From Tethya wilhelma (lineage: Eukaryota > Porifera > Demospongiae > Tethyida > Tethyidae), in contig CAXIPT010000002.1 in assembly GCA_964030475.1 (NCBI GenBank), positions 12,287,236-12,351,235 of the forward strand: a stretch of 64,000 nt of DNA. Reading direction: 5' to 3'. Of the stretch, positions 36,847-49,671 are shown piece by piece; the first letter of the stretch is position 1, and every line of letters begins with the position of its first letter. Made by a program: the position numbers and the translations under genes. The notes below the pieces were generated by a model, which had not been told where the DNA came from, searched no databases, and worked only from the letters and a program-made list of their open reading frames with translations.

Positions 36847-37553
36847 TAAGGTATGAACTCTATTCAAAGTCTATTGACTGTATTGTAAATGCATATGTCA
36901 GTTTATGCTGTGTAGCTATGCTGATACAACAATGTCATTATAATGTTTGCATGTTTGAATTTGTTCATGTGTTTGCTACTTGTTTAACTAATTAACCCTT
37001 AGTTAGTTATTGATTAGTTTCTAACTATAAACTAAACCCCTTATAGTTAGGCTTTTTTCAGATTAAATTTTAGTTAACCGCGACTCTTTATGATTTAGTT
37101 TTGCTAAAACTAAAGGATTTTTAGTTTTAGCTATTTAAACTAATTATAAACAACAGTGGTGCCAGCGGTCGCGGCGGAGTCTCTCCTGCACTAGGGATCA
37201 CCACGTACTGACTGTCCTCTTGTTGCTTTAGATTTGAGACACAATTATTATTGTAGTATTGTGTTTTAAGTCATTGTGTGTTACTATTCCCAAACTGAAA
37301 AATTTCAATACTACTCTGGTTATTTTTTTTTATGAATGACAATTGTTTAGAAGTGTATTATACACTAATCTTATAACTTTATCACCAGCAGAATGTGACA
37401 CTATACAGTCATGCATGAATGATGATCGAATCAAAATCATCAGTACCTTCAATGAATATCTTGATTTGTAGTAAGTTATAATCATTGAATAATGAACATG
37501 CAGGTCTGCATGACAACATCTATCACTGAATCAGTGATCTTGATAGTTTTCTA
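36847..37553. other. Intergenic region with palindromic AT-rich patch
   Basis: Contains the 3' flank of the intronless gene, TTAGTTTTAG-type inverted motifs around 36995-37145, and then the duplicated IDH 3' flank. No gene seen. Confidence 0.5.
37181..37470. repeat. IDH 3' flank, copy B of a direct repeat
   Basis: Second, diverged copy of 34217-34531 lying beyond the intronless gene. No IDH coding sequence accompanies it. Confidence 0.8.
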
Positions 37554-39245
37554 TTAAATGACATCATTCATGGGGCATTCCACTGGTGGATCAGTACAAT
37601 TAACATTGGTGTTAACACCAGATGTGGCACAATGACTCTTGTTCCTCCTTCGAGCACCGGCCACACCTGCAGCTCCATAGCAACAACAGCAGCAACAGCA
37701 GATGCTAATACAGATGATGATGGGAGTTACTACCAGGAGTAGCACACCTGCGATGGAACTGCTTATCACAATGGCTAGGAAGTCTGCAAAGAAGAGAACC
37801 AGTGGTACTTTTGCTTGTGATGACCTATACCAAACTTATGTGAAAGCACTATTTGAAGCCAGCATACACATGCACAAAAAAATTTGATTCTCATGACTTA
37901 ATTGCATAGGCATAGTCACAATTTATTCATGGAAATCACTACAGTGCTATATTATTTGCAGTCTCTTACGCGTATAAATGTACCTAACTGTCATGATAAT
38001 ACTTACTCTTAATGGTGGACAGTATTCCAGTAGTTTCTGAGGTGCAGAATAATTCATCACTTGCATCACTACAATCATTCCTTCCATCACATCGATCATT
38101 AATGTCCTCAGTGCAGCTAGAGTCAGCACGACAATAGAACCCACTCCTGCAAACTGAGGAGTTTTAAAAAGAAGACAAAGACACAATCTTAGCATCTTAA
38201 CATAGGTAAAAAAAAAAGTTTAAAAAAATTAGCATAATATAGGGTATTAAATATAGGACTACAATTTATTATCTCTTACCATTACAGTCTATTTCATCAC
38301 TTTCATCAATGCATTCTGTGATTCCATTACAATAGATAACTGTAGCTGATGGTGAACATTTCCCATCACGACATTGCCAGTCAGCCTCTGTACAGTCACC
38401 TTGAGTAGCGAAATAATGTTATTTTAATTTTTAATACTCAATTTCTTTCCTCGCTTACTGGCAGTGTGAAGTGTTTTGGGACAGTTGGATTCATCACTAC
38501 CATCGTTGCAATGCTTGACACCATCACAGCGATCAGAGACAGACCGTGTGCACTGAGAATCATCACACAGCCATCCAAACTCACACTCTAGAGATTATGA
38601 AATTAAAATTTAATCATGCCATATCTGTAGATTATAAGAATCCTTACACATGCAGCTACACTATCTATAATAAACTGTTGTTGACATGAATGAATAGTCA
38701 CTGCTGGACAAGTGTATTAATTATGCATGCCATAAGGAGGGGCATAATTTTGGTTCATTATTGTTGACATGGGTTTCGCACATGGTAGGAGGAATTTGTC
38801 TAAGAGTCAGATAAAGACTCAACATGCATAAATTTTTTGTGACAATCACAGTAACTGTTGTAGTAAAATACAATGTTTGTATGCATGCCGCTTACCAAAA
38901 CAGTGACCTTCATCACTCCGGTCATTACACTGTGTCACTCCATTACAATAGTCAGAGAGTGAGGGGAGACAATCGCCATTGCGACATACCCACCCTGAAC
39001 ACTCAGCTATAGAGAAACAATCATGCAGTCAGCAGTCTACACATTATTCATTGTGGACAAAACACTATGTTGTGTGCATTGTAAATTTTAACCCTCTGTT
39101 TCACCATAGATCTATGGTTTCACTGTAATCTACGAGAATGGGCTGTTTACTCTATAAATTTGAAACACTTACTTTCTTGTCCACCAAAGACAGCTGAAAT
39201 GAGAAATAGCAAACTGATATAAAGTAGACTGACAGGATTATTCAT
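37554..39245 (-). CDS. LDLa-repeat type I membrane protein with poly-cysteine juxtamembrane segment (array member 1)
   Basis: Exons 39173-39245 (signal peptide MNNPVSLLYISLLFLISAVFG), LDLa exons 38896-39006, 38459-38587, 38280-38399, 38007-38153, and the membrane exon 37554-37783. Each LDLa exon carries the six-Cys, acidic calcium-binding signature, for example CNGVTQCNDRSDEGHC and CDGVKHCNDGSDESNC. All junctions are phase 1. The last exon has a transmembrane helix (GVLLLVVTPIIICISI) followed by seven adjacent cysteines, likely palmitoylated, and a short tail without the PPAY motif seen in some neighbours. The ligand is unknown. It is the leftmost of a tandem minus-strand family. Confidence 0.82.
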
Positions 39246-39702
39246 TGTTTCAGCAGGCACGGACGTAGAGCCTCGTCTAGGATCTCCGAGCTGAACAGCT
39301 ATGTCCTGATTCCAGTTGCAGTAGTGAGTCGAACACTCTTTTCAGATCGAATTGGTGCAGAACAGGTGTCGTGAGGTCTATGATCTATGGTGTGACCGTC
39401 AGCCAGAAACTCTTCTCTACCCAACGAGCGCGCAAAAATCAATCTAAGACTTGCGCACTGAGCATGCGCAAGACCAACGTCCTGGTGCATTACATCATTT
39501 GTAATAGCGCTATATATAGCTGAGCTAAACTGGTCAAAAACAACAAAGTAAACATGGCTATAATTATAGCTAAAGAAGTGGCAGGTTGTATATAAAATTA
39601 CAAAAATTAATAACTCTAATGCATTCTATTGCAACAAAAGCCGAGTTGAAACCAATTGACTTGTTGATTATCTGTGTATATAATAATTAAAATAATTTAC
39701 AA
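39246..39702. other. Intergenic region between array members 1 and 2
   Basis: Holds the promoter of member 1 and the 3' end of member 2. No coding sequence seen. Confidence 0.5.
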
Positions 39703-39873
39703 TCATGCAATTGCACTTCCAGCTGCAGCTCCAGCAGTACCAGCGCAACACACAACACAGCAGCAGACACAGATGCAGATCACAATAGGTAGTACAATGA
39801 ACAATACAAAGGCTCCTACCGAGACTCCAACAATCAAACGAACAAGATCTATAGTATTGTAGTGTGTGCGTAT

Positions 39874-39908
<35 letters not shown>

Positions 39909-40446
39909 CTACATAGTGATTGTATGTGTTACTGTGTACATATACAATTACGATATATGTGCCACTGTGTGTGGAGGGCGTAAACCACTATATATAGTCA
40001 CAACTCATTAATTTTATACCTATTCCAGAACCAGGGCAGTCTTTCTCATCACTTCCATCATCACAGTCCCTGATTCCATTACATGTTCCATTGCCCGAAA
40101 AAATTGCGTTCGTACACTGACCATTGTCACAGTAAAGAGCAGCAGTGCATTCTGTATGGAAGGGGGGGGGATTATAAAGCTATTGCTCATAATCATAAGT
40201 TTGGAATAATATTGTCTAATAATAGACTAATATGCATGCAGATGATAACAGAAACATTCAAATAGGTGAAGTATGTTAAGTAATGTCAATCATTACCTGC
40301 TCTTGTGCAGTCTGCCTCATCACTCTTATCAAGACAGTCAAAAATCCCATTACAGCGGCTAAGGGTTCCTGTACACAGCCCATCAGGACAGCGATGACCA
40401 CCATTAAAACATGCTACATGTGAGAGAATAACAAGCATACACACAT

Positions 40447-40495
<49 letters not shown>

Positions 40496-42225
40496 TACAA
40501 CACAACACAATCATCTATTTCGTCTTAGATGCAATTTAAATTAACTTCAATATGCGAAATTGGAAACAATACCATCACAATTCTTCTCATCAGTTCCATC
40601 GCTACATTCAACCATTCCATTGCAACGAACAGCACCGCTAGGAATACACTCTGAGTTAGCACAGATGAATCCCCCTATACACTCACCTGGAAGATTGAAA
40701 AAGCACCATGAAGAATAGCAAAATTATAGCTGTTTACTTTTTTCTCTCTTTTCAGTCTATGGTTCACTTACTTACACATCCTGTTGGTTCATCACTATTA
40801 TCAATGCAATCAAAGCGTCCATCACAGTAAATGTTGGGGCCCAGACACTGACCATTGTTGCATCTAAACCCAGTGCATGTAGCTGCACCATTGGCATTGG
40901 GAGAGTACAGTACTAATATTTTTTTATAACATAAACCATACATTATTAGTATAGGTAACCACATGATTCAGAGTGCAATTATGGAATTAATTGCACTCCA
41001 GCTGCCAGCTGAGTATGGCACAATAATAGCACTATAGCAGAGCGAGTGCTATTAGGCCACACAAGTGGCAGCTAGAGTGCTATTAATTCCATAATTGCAC
41101 GAAGAATCATGTGGTTGTCTGCTAATAGTATCATTTTATGGAGAAACAGACACAAAATTAGCTAATATCACAATTTTATAGAGGGATAAACACAGAATCA
41201 AGGCTAGTTTATATGATTTTTAATTATATGAGGGAGTGCAATTACTAAAACCACAGAAGGTACTATTATAATTAAAAACCATGGTCAATTACATGACTAG
41301 TATAGCCTCGTACCCAGGACTACCCCATGCGGTTTAAACCTGTGGTAGTTTAAGAATTAATTGTGGGGGCACAAGGCCTGAAAATGAGACTATGACTAGT
41401 ACATGATAGTGCAATTACTGCTGTAATTGTACTCCTGCATGGTGTATACCGTAAACGTGGAAATATTGGCGGTACATTAAATTTGGTGATTTGGTGATCG
41501 TCTCGAAAATAGTCAAATTTAATGTACCACCAATATTTCATCATACATTAAATTCGGCGAGTGTTCAGTCAATGACTACATGCCAAATTTAAACCGCCAA
41601 TATTTTTGTTGAAGGCAGCCAGAACAAAATCGCCAAATTAAATTCCTGCCAATATTTCCATGTTTATGGTAGGAGAATTGTATTGTGACTCCATATAGAA
41701 TACTATTAGTGTTAAAATATCGCTCTTAACTTAACAAGCTAATGAAAGCAACCTTAATAATTAAGCCTTAATCATTGAATGCAGTTATGGTGAATATTAA
41801 AGCTATAATATAGCCTCCATATAATAATCAATTATAATGGGGTAAGTCTGTGCTCCACACAAGGTAGCCTTTGATATACAGCAGAACAAAACTTGAATAA
41901 AGCCAAGCTTCATTTTAGCACCACTCTAAGTACTCTGATAAAAAGTCAATCAAGCCAGTCTTGATTTATCTACTCAACAAGTAACTTTGAAACACGCTGG
42001 TAGGAAAACAGTGAGTTAAAAGGATTTCATGTTCTTAATGGAATTGCTTTCAAGGTTGTTATGAGGATAATTATAATTAAGATACGTACAATAACTACAA
42101 CTATTATCTATGCTGGCATGAATAACTCCTCAACAATAATATTATAGATAAAAATACTAATAATATTATAGTACTAAAATTGACTATGTAATTTTAGTCT
42201 GTATACATAGCAAAACGTGTGTGCA

Positions 42226-42280
<55 letters not shown>

Positions 42281-43532
42281 TGCATGGGTGTGCTTTAAGC
42301 GATTGGCACTGATTGTTCAATAAGTATTATTGCCCGTGAATGTGGTAGTTTGAACAAATTGTAAAATTAATAAAACCACCATACCATGCATGCATCAATC
42401 AATTATAACATTGCATAGTTAACTATGTATGTAGTAATTGCATTCTAGTTAATTATTAGATATATAGGTTTTCCTAAAAGTGGTTATAGTTATTGTGTAC
42501 TATAATAACTGTAACTGTCATTCATCATCATCATACCCATGCATGCAAGTCTCTTTTCTCACAATATGCAGTAATCATGAATCTTCTCATATGAACATAG
42601 CAATTAAGGAATGATCTCGCAGGATTTATATTATGGTTATCTAGACATGCATCAGTTACAATCATGCAATATGCACATGACTTTCCTTACCATCTCTTTG
42701 GCAGTTCTCTTCATCACTATTGTCAGAGCATTCAGAAATTCCATTGCAGCGAGCAGACTGCAATCCTGTACAATGCCCATCTCTACAACGGTAACCACCA
42801 TCAGTACATTCTGGAGGGAAATAATATCATTGGCACATTACACAATGCCCATGCATGTGAGCTCTTTGAGCCACAGTATTTCTGTAGCTGCCTCTGTAGA
42901 CATTGTGTGTGTAAAACTATACACAACATGTCTAGATCAGAGAGTGCTGTACAAGACTTAGTATGATTAGCTAGAATAAAGCAAAGCTATTATAATCAGA
43001 ATTGTTTTATATTTAGCAGCACAATCACCTCTACAGTTCTTTTCATCAGTTTCGTCCAGACACTGAGCCACTCCATCACAACGAAAGGTGCTGTTAGAAA
43101 TACACAAAAAATTGTCACAGATAAACCCTCCAATGCATTCTGGGCGGGCTGCAATTGAAATAGTAATTATTGTGATTGTGAGCAAGAGTTACATGTGAAA
43201 AACTTTTTATGTTAAGTGGTTGAATGGTTTATGTCTTACTATCACATCCTGTTGGTTCATCACTGTTATCGTTGCAATCCACAACTCCATTACAGTAGGC
43301 ATCAGGATTGTCTGGCAAACACTGACCATGGTAACACACCCATCCAGTACAGTTGAAAGCTGCAAGGGCATTCACAATACTCTAACTCATGCATATACAT
43401 ATTAATGATACTTAATCATGCATGCAATAATCACTTTACTAAGTTTTATAGCATGCACTTACACTGTGCTTCACAAAAGCCAGCCAGTTGAAGAAGCATA
43501 AAACAAAGTGCAGCTTGGACAAAGTACATCAT
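39703..43532 (-). CDS. LDLa-repeat type I membrane protein with seven LDLa domains (array member 2)
   Basis: Exons 43463-43532 (signal peptide MMYFVQAALCFMLLQLAG), LDLa 43240-43359, 43029-43148, 42691-42810, 40772-40882, 40573-40686, 40297-40413, 40020-40151, and membrane exon 39703-39848. LDLa signatures include CNGVVDCNDNSDEPTGC, CDGVAQCLDETDEKNC and CNGISECSDNSDEENC. The transmembrane segment (VGAFVLFIVLPIVICICV) is followed by a cysteine/alanine-rich tail that ends almost at once, so there is little cytoplasmic signalling capacity. Phase-1 joins throughout. The 1.8 kb intron between 40882 and 42691 holds two MITEs and a GT array. The 5' part has a close copy at 45047-45874. Confidence 0.82.
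39879..39905. repeat. GT microsatellite
   Basis: Intronic GT run between the membrane exon and the last LDLa exon of array member 2. Confidence 0.9.
40450..40495. repeat. CA microsatellite
   Basis: Intronic CA run between LDLa exons 40297-40413 and 40573-40686. Confidence 0.9.
40957..41116. mobile_element. Hairpin MITE-like element in an intron of array member 2
   Basis: Inverted arms run inward from AACCACATGATTC and GAATCATGTGGTT, including a shared TGCAATTATGGAATTAAT-type stretch. About 160 bp, non-coding. Weaker pairing may extend roughly 12 bases further out on both sides. Confidence 0.75.
41449..41669. mobile_element. TA-flanked MITE in an intron of array member 2
   Basis: Terminal inverted repeats CCGTAAACGTGGAAATATTG and CAATATTTCCATGTTTATGG flanked by TA. 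About 221 bp, no coding sequence. It is related in structure to the CCGTATAGC elements. Confidence 0.78.
42226..42279. repeat. GT microsatellite bounding duplication unit 1
   Basis: Lies at the left edge of the region (about 42280-44400) that is repeated at about 44411-46590. Confidence 0.85.
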
Positions 43533-44363
43533 TTCAGCCCCACTGCACATACTAGCTCTAGCCTATAGCAAATTGCCAATGATCTAGACTACTAAGGTGA
43601 ACAGCTCAGTGTGGCTATTTAAACAACGCTTGTGGGTGTTTAGAATAGTAATTCTTAGTATGGAATGTAATTAAAGTAGTCCCCGCGCACTTTGGAGTTT
43701 GGACTTCATGTCATTGTGACAACCTGGAACTTAGCCAGAGGAACTTAGCGCCAGTTAGCGGTAACTCTCGAGGTATGCATGACTGCAGGTGCATTGTGGG
43801 CTGTAGACAAGGATCCACAACAATTAGGAAGTACAAAATTTAATGCTAAGAGTCAAAGACAATCATAGTAGTCCATCAAATTCTAAGAATTGTTTTGTCG
43901 GACTGGATAGGTCATGGCAATAAAAATCAATAGAAATGCATCAGTAATTTACAGAGTCATCAATAATAATTGGGGTCATGGAGTCTTTACAATAATACTG
44001 TACTTAATTGATGATATCAGCAATTCAGGGAATTACTCAGTATAACTCAATCCTGATAATAATTATATATTATAGTTACTACCTTTCTCTCACTATTATT
44101 ATAACTCTATACTAATAGTGTAAGATACAGACCTGATCTATTGATACTATATATATACATATAGGTACTTGATCATCTGCATTAATTTGGAGCCAATTGA
44201 TGGTTGTACAGTAGATAGCTCTGGTTGCACACTTAAGGGCATACAACTGTATAATTTTGTTTGCCATTGACCCTCTGTGACCCCTAGCTACTCTATTGTC
44301 ACCATTACCCAGCAAGCAACCAGCAATTAGCCTATAAAAACTTTGGTTAATTGCTAGGCAATG

Positions 44364-44400
<37 letters not shown>
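42280..44400. repeat. Segmental tandem duplication, unit 1
   Basis: Carries the 5' part of array member 2 (signal exon and three LDLa exons) plus upstream DNA. It matches unit 2 (about 44411-46590) in order and orientation, from GATGCATGGGTGTGCTTTAA onward. Both are bounded by AC/GT arrays. Unit 1 lacks the MITE found in unit 2. Confidence 0.85.

Positions 44401-44406
<6 letters not shown>
44368..44406. repeat. CA microsatellite ending duplication unit 1
   Basis: Follows the motif GTTAATTGCTAGGCAATGGC, also seen (as GTTGCTAGGCAATGGC) before the CA arrays at 46594 and 61955. Confidence 0.9.
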
Positions 44407-44407
<1 letters not shown>

Positions 44408-44545
44408 GTGATGCATGGGTGTGCTTTAAGTGATTGGCACTGATTGTTCAATAAGTATTATTGCCCGTGAATGTGGTAGTTTGAACAAATTGTAAAATTA
44501 ATAAAACCACCATACCAATGATACCATGCATGCATCAATCAATTA

Positions 44546-44751
44546 CCGTATAGCGGGAAATTTTCGTATGGTGGAAATTTTTGTATATTTCGTATGCGGT
44601 TCGAATATACGAAAATTAAAACTGCGAAAATTTAACTTCCGCATTTACTTTATACGAGCGCGCGCCGCGTATACGAAATTTAAAACTACGAAAATTTCTT
44701 CTGGCGCGTTTATACGAAATTTTGCACCAACGAAAATTTCCCGCTATACGG
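44546..44751. mobile_element. TA-flanked MITE with a matching empty site in the sister duplicate
   Basis: Perfect-looking ends CCGTATAGCGGGAAATTTTC and GAAAATTTCCCGCTATACGG with a TA on each side. The sister sequence near 42400 reads straight through CAATCAATTATAACATTGC with a single TA, so this copy gained the element plus a 2-bp TA target duplication. That suggests a Tc1/mariner-type mobiliser. Confidence 0.9.
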
Positions 44752-45046
44752 TATAACATTGCATAGTTAACTATGTACGTAGTAATTGCATTCTAGTTAA
44801 TTATTAGATATATAGTCAGATAGGTTTTCCTAAAAGTGGTTATAATTATTGTGTACTATAATAACTGTAACTGTCATTCATCATCATCATACCCATGCAT
44901 GCAAGTCTCTTTTCTCACAATATGCAGTAATCCTGAATCTTCTCATATGAACATAGCAATTAAGGAATGATCTCGCAGGATTTATATTATGGTTATCTAG
45001 ACATACATCAGTTACAATCATGCAATATGCACATGACTTTCCTTAC

Positions 45047-45874
45047 CATCTCTTTGGCAGTTCTCTTCATCACTATTGTCAGAGCATTCAGAATTTCCAT
45101 TGCAGCGAGCAGATTGTGATCCTGTACACTGCCCATCTCTACAACGGTAACCACCATCAGTACATTCTGGAGGGAAACAATATCAGTGGCACATTACACA
45201 ATGCCCATGTGAGCTCTTTGAGCCACAGTATTTCTGTAGCTTCCTCTAGATCTATGGACATTGTGTGTATATAATTATACACAACTAACATGTCTAGATC
45301 GGAAACTAGCTAGAATAATACTCAGAATTGTTTTATATTAGGCAGCACAATCACCTCCACAGTTATTCTCATCAGTTTCGTCCGGACACTGAGCCACTCC
45401 ATCGCAACGAAAGGTGCTGTTGGAAATACACACAGAACTGCTACAGATAAACCCTCCAATGCATTCTGGGCGGGCTGCAATTGAAATAGTAATTATTGTG
45501 ATTGTGAGCAAGATTTACATGTGAAAAACTTTTATGTTAAGTGGTTGTGAGGCACGATTAATTATGGTTTATGCCTTACTATCACATCCCGTTGGTTCAT
45601 CAGTGTTATCATTACACTCCACAACTCCATTACAGTAGGCACCAGGATTGTCTGGCAAACACTGACCATTGTAACACACCCATCCAGTACAGTTGAAAGC
45701 TGCAAGGGCATTCACAATACTCTAACTCATGCATATACGTATTAATGATACTGTTAATCATGCAAAAATCACTTTACTAAGTTTTATAGCATACTTGCAC
45801 TTACACTGTGCTTCACAAATACCAGCCAGATGAAGGAACATAAAACAAAGTGCAACTTGGACAAAGTACTTCAT
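45047..45874 (-). pseudogene. Truncated copy of the 5' half of an LDLa membrane protein (array member 2 duplicate)
   Basis: Exons 45805-45874 (signal peptide MKYFVQVALCFMFLHLAG), 45580-45699, 45355-45474 and 45047-45166 encode a signal and three LDLa domains closely matching member 2 (CNGVVECNDNTDEPTGC, CDGVAQCPDETDENNC, CNGNSECSDNSDEENC). All are open with good splice sites. No membrane exon or stop-bearing terminal exon follows before member 2 begins at 43532. It is either a truncated duplicate or an alternative 5' end spliced in phase onto the downstream exons of member 2. The coding exons show no disabling change, so pseudogene status is provisional. Confidence 0.6.
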
Positions 45875-47768
45875 TTCAGCCCCACTGCACACACTGGATA
45901 TAGCCAAAAGCAAATTGCCAATGATCTAGACTACTATGGTGAACAGCTTAGTGTAGTGGCTATTTAAACAGCGTTTGTGGGTGTTTTTTTTAAAATAGTA
46001 ATTCTTAGTATGCCATGGAATGTAATTAAAGTAGTCCCAGCGCACTTTGGAGTTTGGACTTCATGTCATTGTGACAACCTGGAACTTAGCCAGAGGAACT
46101 TAGTGCCAGTTAGCGGTAACTCTCAGAGGTATGCATGACTGCAGGTGTATTGTGGGCTGTAGACAAGGATCCACAACAATTAGGAAGTACAAAATTTAAT
46201 GCTAAGAGTCTAGTAGTCCATCAAATTCTAAGAATTATTTTGTCGGATTGGATAGGTCATGGCAATAAAAATCAATTAATAGAAATTCATGATTTACAGA
46301 GTCATCAATAATAATTGGGATCATGGAGTCTTTACAATAATACTGTCCTTAATTGATGATATCAGCAATTCATGGAATTACTCAGTATAACTCGATCCTG
46401 ATAATAATAATTATAATTATAGTTACTACCTTTCTCTCACTATTATTATAATTCTATACTATAACTAGTGTAAGATAAAGACCTGATCTATTGACCCTCT
46501 GTGACCCCTAGCTACTCTATTGTCACCTTTACCCAGCAAGCAACCAGCAATTAGCCTATAAAAAACTTTGGTTGCTAGGCAATGGCAAACAAATACACAC
46601 ACACACACACACGCACACACACACACACACACACACAACTGATGCTACATGCATAAAAAATATTGGTTCAAACAAGCAGTCCAAAAATTCACATTATAAA
46701 TTTGAACTATAAATAAAATTATAATAATTATAATTATCAGCACAAAAAAAAATTTAAAAAATAACAGTACAGAAAGTCATTGGTGAGCATAAAATATACA
46801 ACAGACCAAACTAGTGCACATAATTACACTATGAAAATAAGTACTAATACATTGCTTTATACTTTATAATATGTTCTGTTAAATAAATTATTCCATCCAA
46901 AAGAGAGCTTTAGTACTCGATAACAACCTATATACTGCAGCTGCATCACAAGAAACAGAGAACATCATTATACATCGTGAAGACAAATTTAAGATGCACT
47001 TTTTGGAGCATAAATGTGTAGCTATGTAATTAGGTAAGGTATTGTGTAATGTACCAACTGATGGAGTGGGCTTTAAAAGGATTCCTAGCACCTGAAAATC
47101 ATAATTAAATTTATTACTTCCAGGGTCAGATATATACAAATTAAGTCATCTGTGTTTTCAATGAGAACAAGCTAGGCAGCTACAGGCTGTCCATTTCATA
47201 TTGTAGAGCTATAATTATCTTTATAGACATTAGGAGATAAGTCTACATGTATACGATATCATGCATGAATAATTTGTAGCAGATAAAATTAATGAATTCT
47301 TTTATATGAGACGTTTTGGCTTGAGAGCTCAATAAACCTTCAATTTGTAGTCAGTATGCAGCAATAAGCTTGACATCAATTATTGATATCATACATGTTT
47401 AGGTACTGTATAGCTAAAAATTTTAAGGATAATATTTTCACAGAAAGGCGATTGCAAAACTTTTTGCAATTTTAATTTTGAGGATAGAGCATCCCTGTTC
47501 CATAATAATATTGTAATATGATGCTGACTTTTTGTGGATAAATTTTTTGTGAATTGCCAGAAATTAAACAGCAAAATTTATACTCCTCATCCCGTCCTCG
47601 AAATTTTAAGCAATGGTATTATAATTATTATTATAATTATTATTATGGGCTTGCATGTGACTTTCTTTCAACCCCTGCATGAATGGACATAGTTATACAC
47701 GTACACTTCAACTAGGACCTCCTTACAATATGTGACTTAAGACTTTTCTTGTTCTTCAAGACTTGTTA
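45875..47768. other. Intergenic region within the LDLa array
   Basis: Contains the upstream part of duplication unit 2, a CA array, and AT-rich sequence. The stretch at about 46640-46850 also matches 56230-56430 downstream of the PPAY-tailed member at 57087. A degenerate inverted-repeat element may lie at about 47410-47630. No gene seen. Confidence 0.5.
46594..46638. repeat. CA microsatellite ending duplication unit 2
   Basis: CA run with a CG interruption, preceded by the same GCTAGGCAATGGC motif. Confidence 0.9.
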
Positions 47769-49640
47769 CTACCCAAGAGGAGGATAGGCTTTTTGCGGTT
47801 GGTATGCTCCCTCTTGGGGGTAAGCTCCTTGTGGTGGGTACTGGCTAGGCTTCTCTTCACTGTAAGCCGGTGGAGGTGCCTGAGCAACATTCTGCATGGG
47901 GTAGCCAGCTGTAGCTGATTGTTGCTGGGTGGTAGTGACGTAGGATACAGGCTCTACGGGTTGAGTGACCACATTGGTTGTCCTGGCATTCCTAGAGCTC
48001 TTTCTTGCAGCAGCTCCAGCAAAGAAACACATGATACTGACACAGATCACAATGGGGAGGACAACCACTACCACAAAAGTTCCAATTGTCACACCAACAA
48101 TCAATGAGGTACCTAAATGGATGGCAGAATAAATATTATTGAACGTTGTGTTTGATGTTGTACATACTTGAGCCACAATTGTCCTCATCACTTCCATCAG
48201 AGCAGTCAGAAATCCCATCACAGCGGGCATACCAAGAACTTGTACATCTGCCATTGGCACAACGAAATGCAGAATTGAAGCAAGCTGTAAATTTTAAAAA
48301 TGCAAATGAAACGATCAGGAACAATAACATCAATTAACATGATCAATCACATGCACCAACAATCAATGAGACAATACCTAAATTCATGGGGAGTGCACAC
48401 GGGGGAATAATTACTATTTCGTGGATTTGCTGATTCATGGTTTAATTTTCATGGATCGCTATGCTCGGCATTTTGACAGTGCTATACTGTGGAATTTACA
48501 GTTTTTATTTTTAGAACAGCTCCCAAATCCATAAAATCCGCAGAAATTGCTTCCCATGCACCAAAAAAATGTTACAGAAAGTCATTGGTCTGCAAAAATG
48601 CCCTTAATATACAGTATGATATATAGGAGACGATTATCATGTGACATGCATTTTTTAAACCATTAAAATTATGTATACAGTTATTACTGCATAGCCATGC
48701 AAATGTTGTGCATAGTGTTCACAACTGTTATAGTTGCAGGTACATACTTATGCAATTGTCCTCATCACTTCCATCAGAGCAGTCAGAATACCCATCACAA
48801 CGGTCAGACTGAGAACTTGTACATTCTCTGCCATTGGCACAACGAAATCTAGAACCAGGGCATTCTGTAAATTGTAAAAAATGCAAATGAAACCATGCAT
48901 TGGGAACAGTAACATCAACCATGCATAATCAATGATTGTATATAATATTATAGGGTATTTCTTTTCAAGGGAAGCAGATTTGCTGACAATAGGTTTTGTG
49001 GATTTGATTTTCACAGATTGTTTTACTTGCCATTATGATAGTGCTACACTGCAGAATTCGCGGTTTTTATTTTCGAGGATCACTCCCAAATCTGTAAAAT
49101 CTGTAAAATAGCTTCCCTCAGAAAAAAAATGCTCTTGATTAAAATTATGTATACAATTGTTACTGTATAGTCATACAAACGTTGTGTTTGATGTTGTACA
49201 TACTTGAGCCACAATTGTCCTCATCACTTCCATCAAGGCAGTCAGAATATCCATCACAATGGTCAGCCTGAATAACTGTACATCCTCTGCCATCGGCACA
49301 GCGAAATCCAGAACTAGGGCAGGCTGTAAATGTAAAAAATGCAAATGAAAACGTAGACCAGGAAACAACATTATGATTTCAACTGTAAACCTAGCTTCAA
49401 CTGACCTACAATAGCCACAACTTCCCCCAGCTTTCTAAGAATAGAAGCTAGGAACTAGAAGCTGGAAGTTAAACTTTGACATAATAATTATAGGAAGTAT
49501 GCTTTTGTGTGGTCCCGCGTGGGATTGACACTTATATAATCATGTGGGGGCTGACTAATATGAATAGCTATTAGCAATTCCAACATGATTGATATGCAGA
49601 GAGAGAGAGAGAGAACTATTACAATACCGAATCAAAGCTA

Positions 49641-49671
<31 letters not shown>

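Larger units (their letters stand above)
44411..46590. repeat. Segmental tandem duplication, unit 2
   Basis: Second copy of the 5' half of array member 2, with an inserted 206-bp MITE at 44546-44751 and scattered substitutions. Confidence 0.85.

Noticed and set aside
47410..47630. MITE with TACTGTATAGC-like left end
   Set aside because: The two ends match only loosely and I could not define a target duplication. Mentioned under the intergenic entry only.
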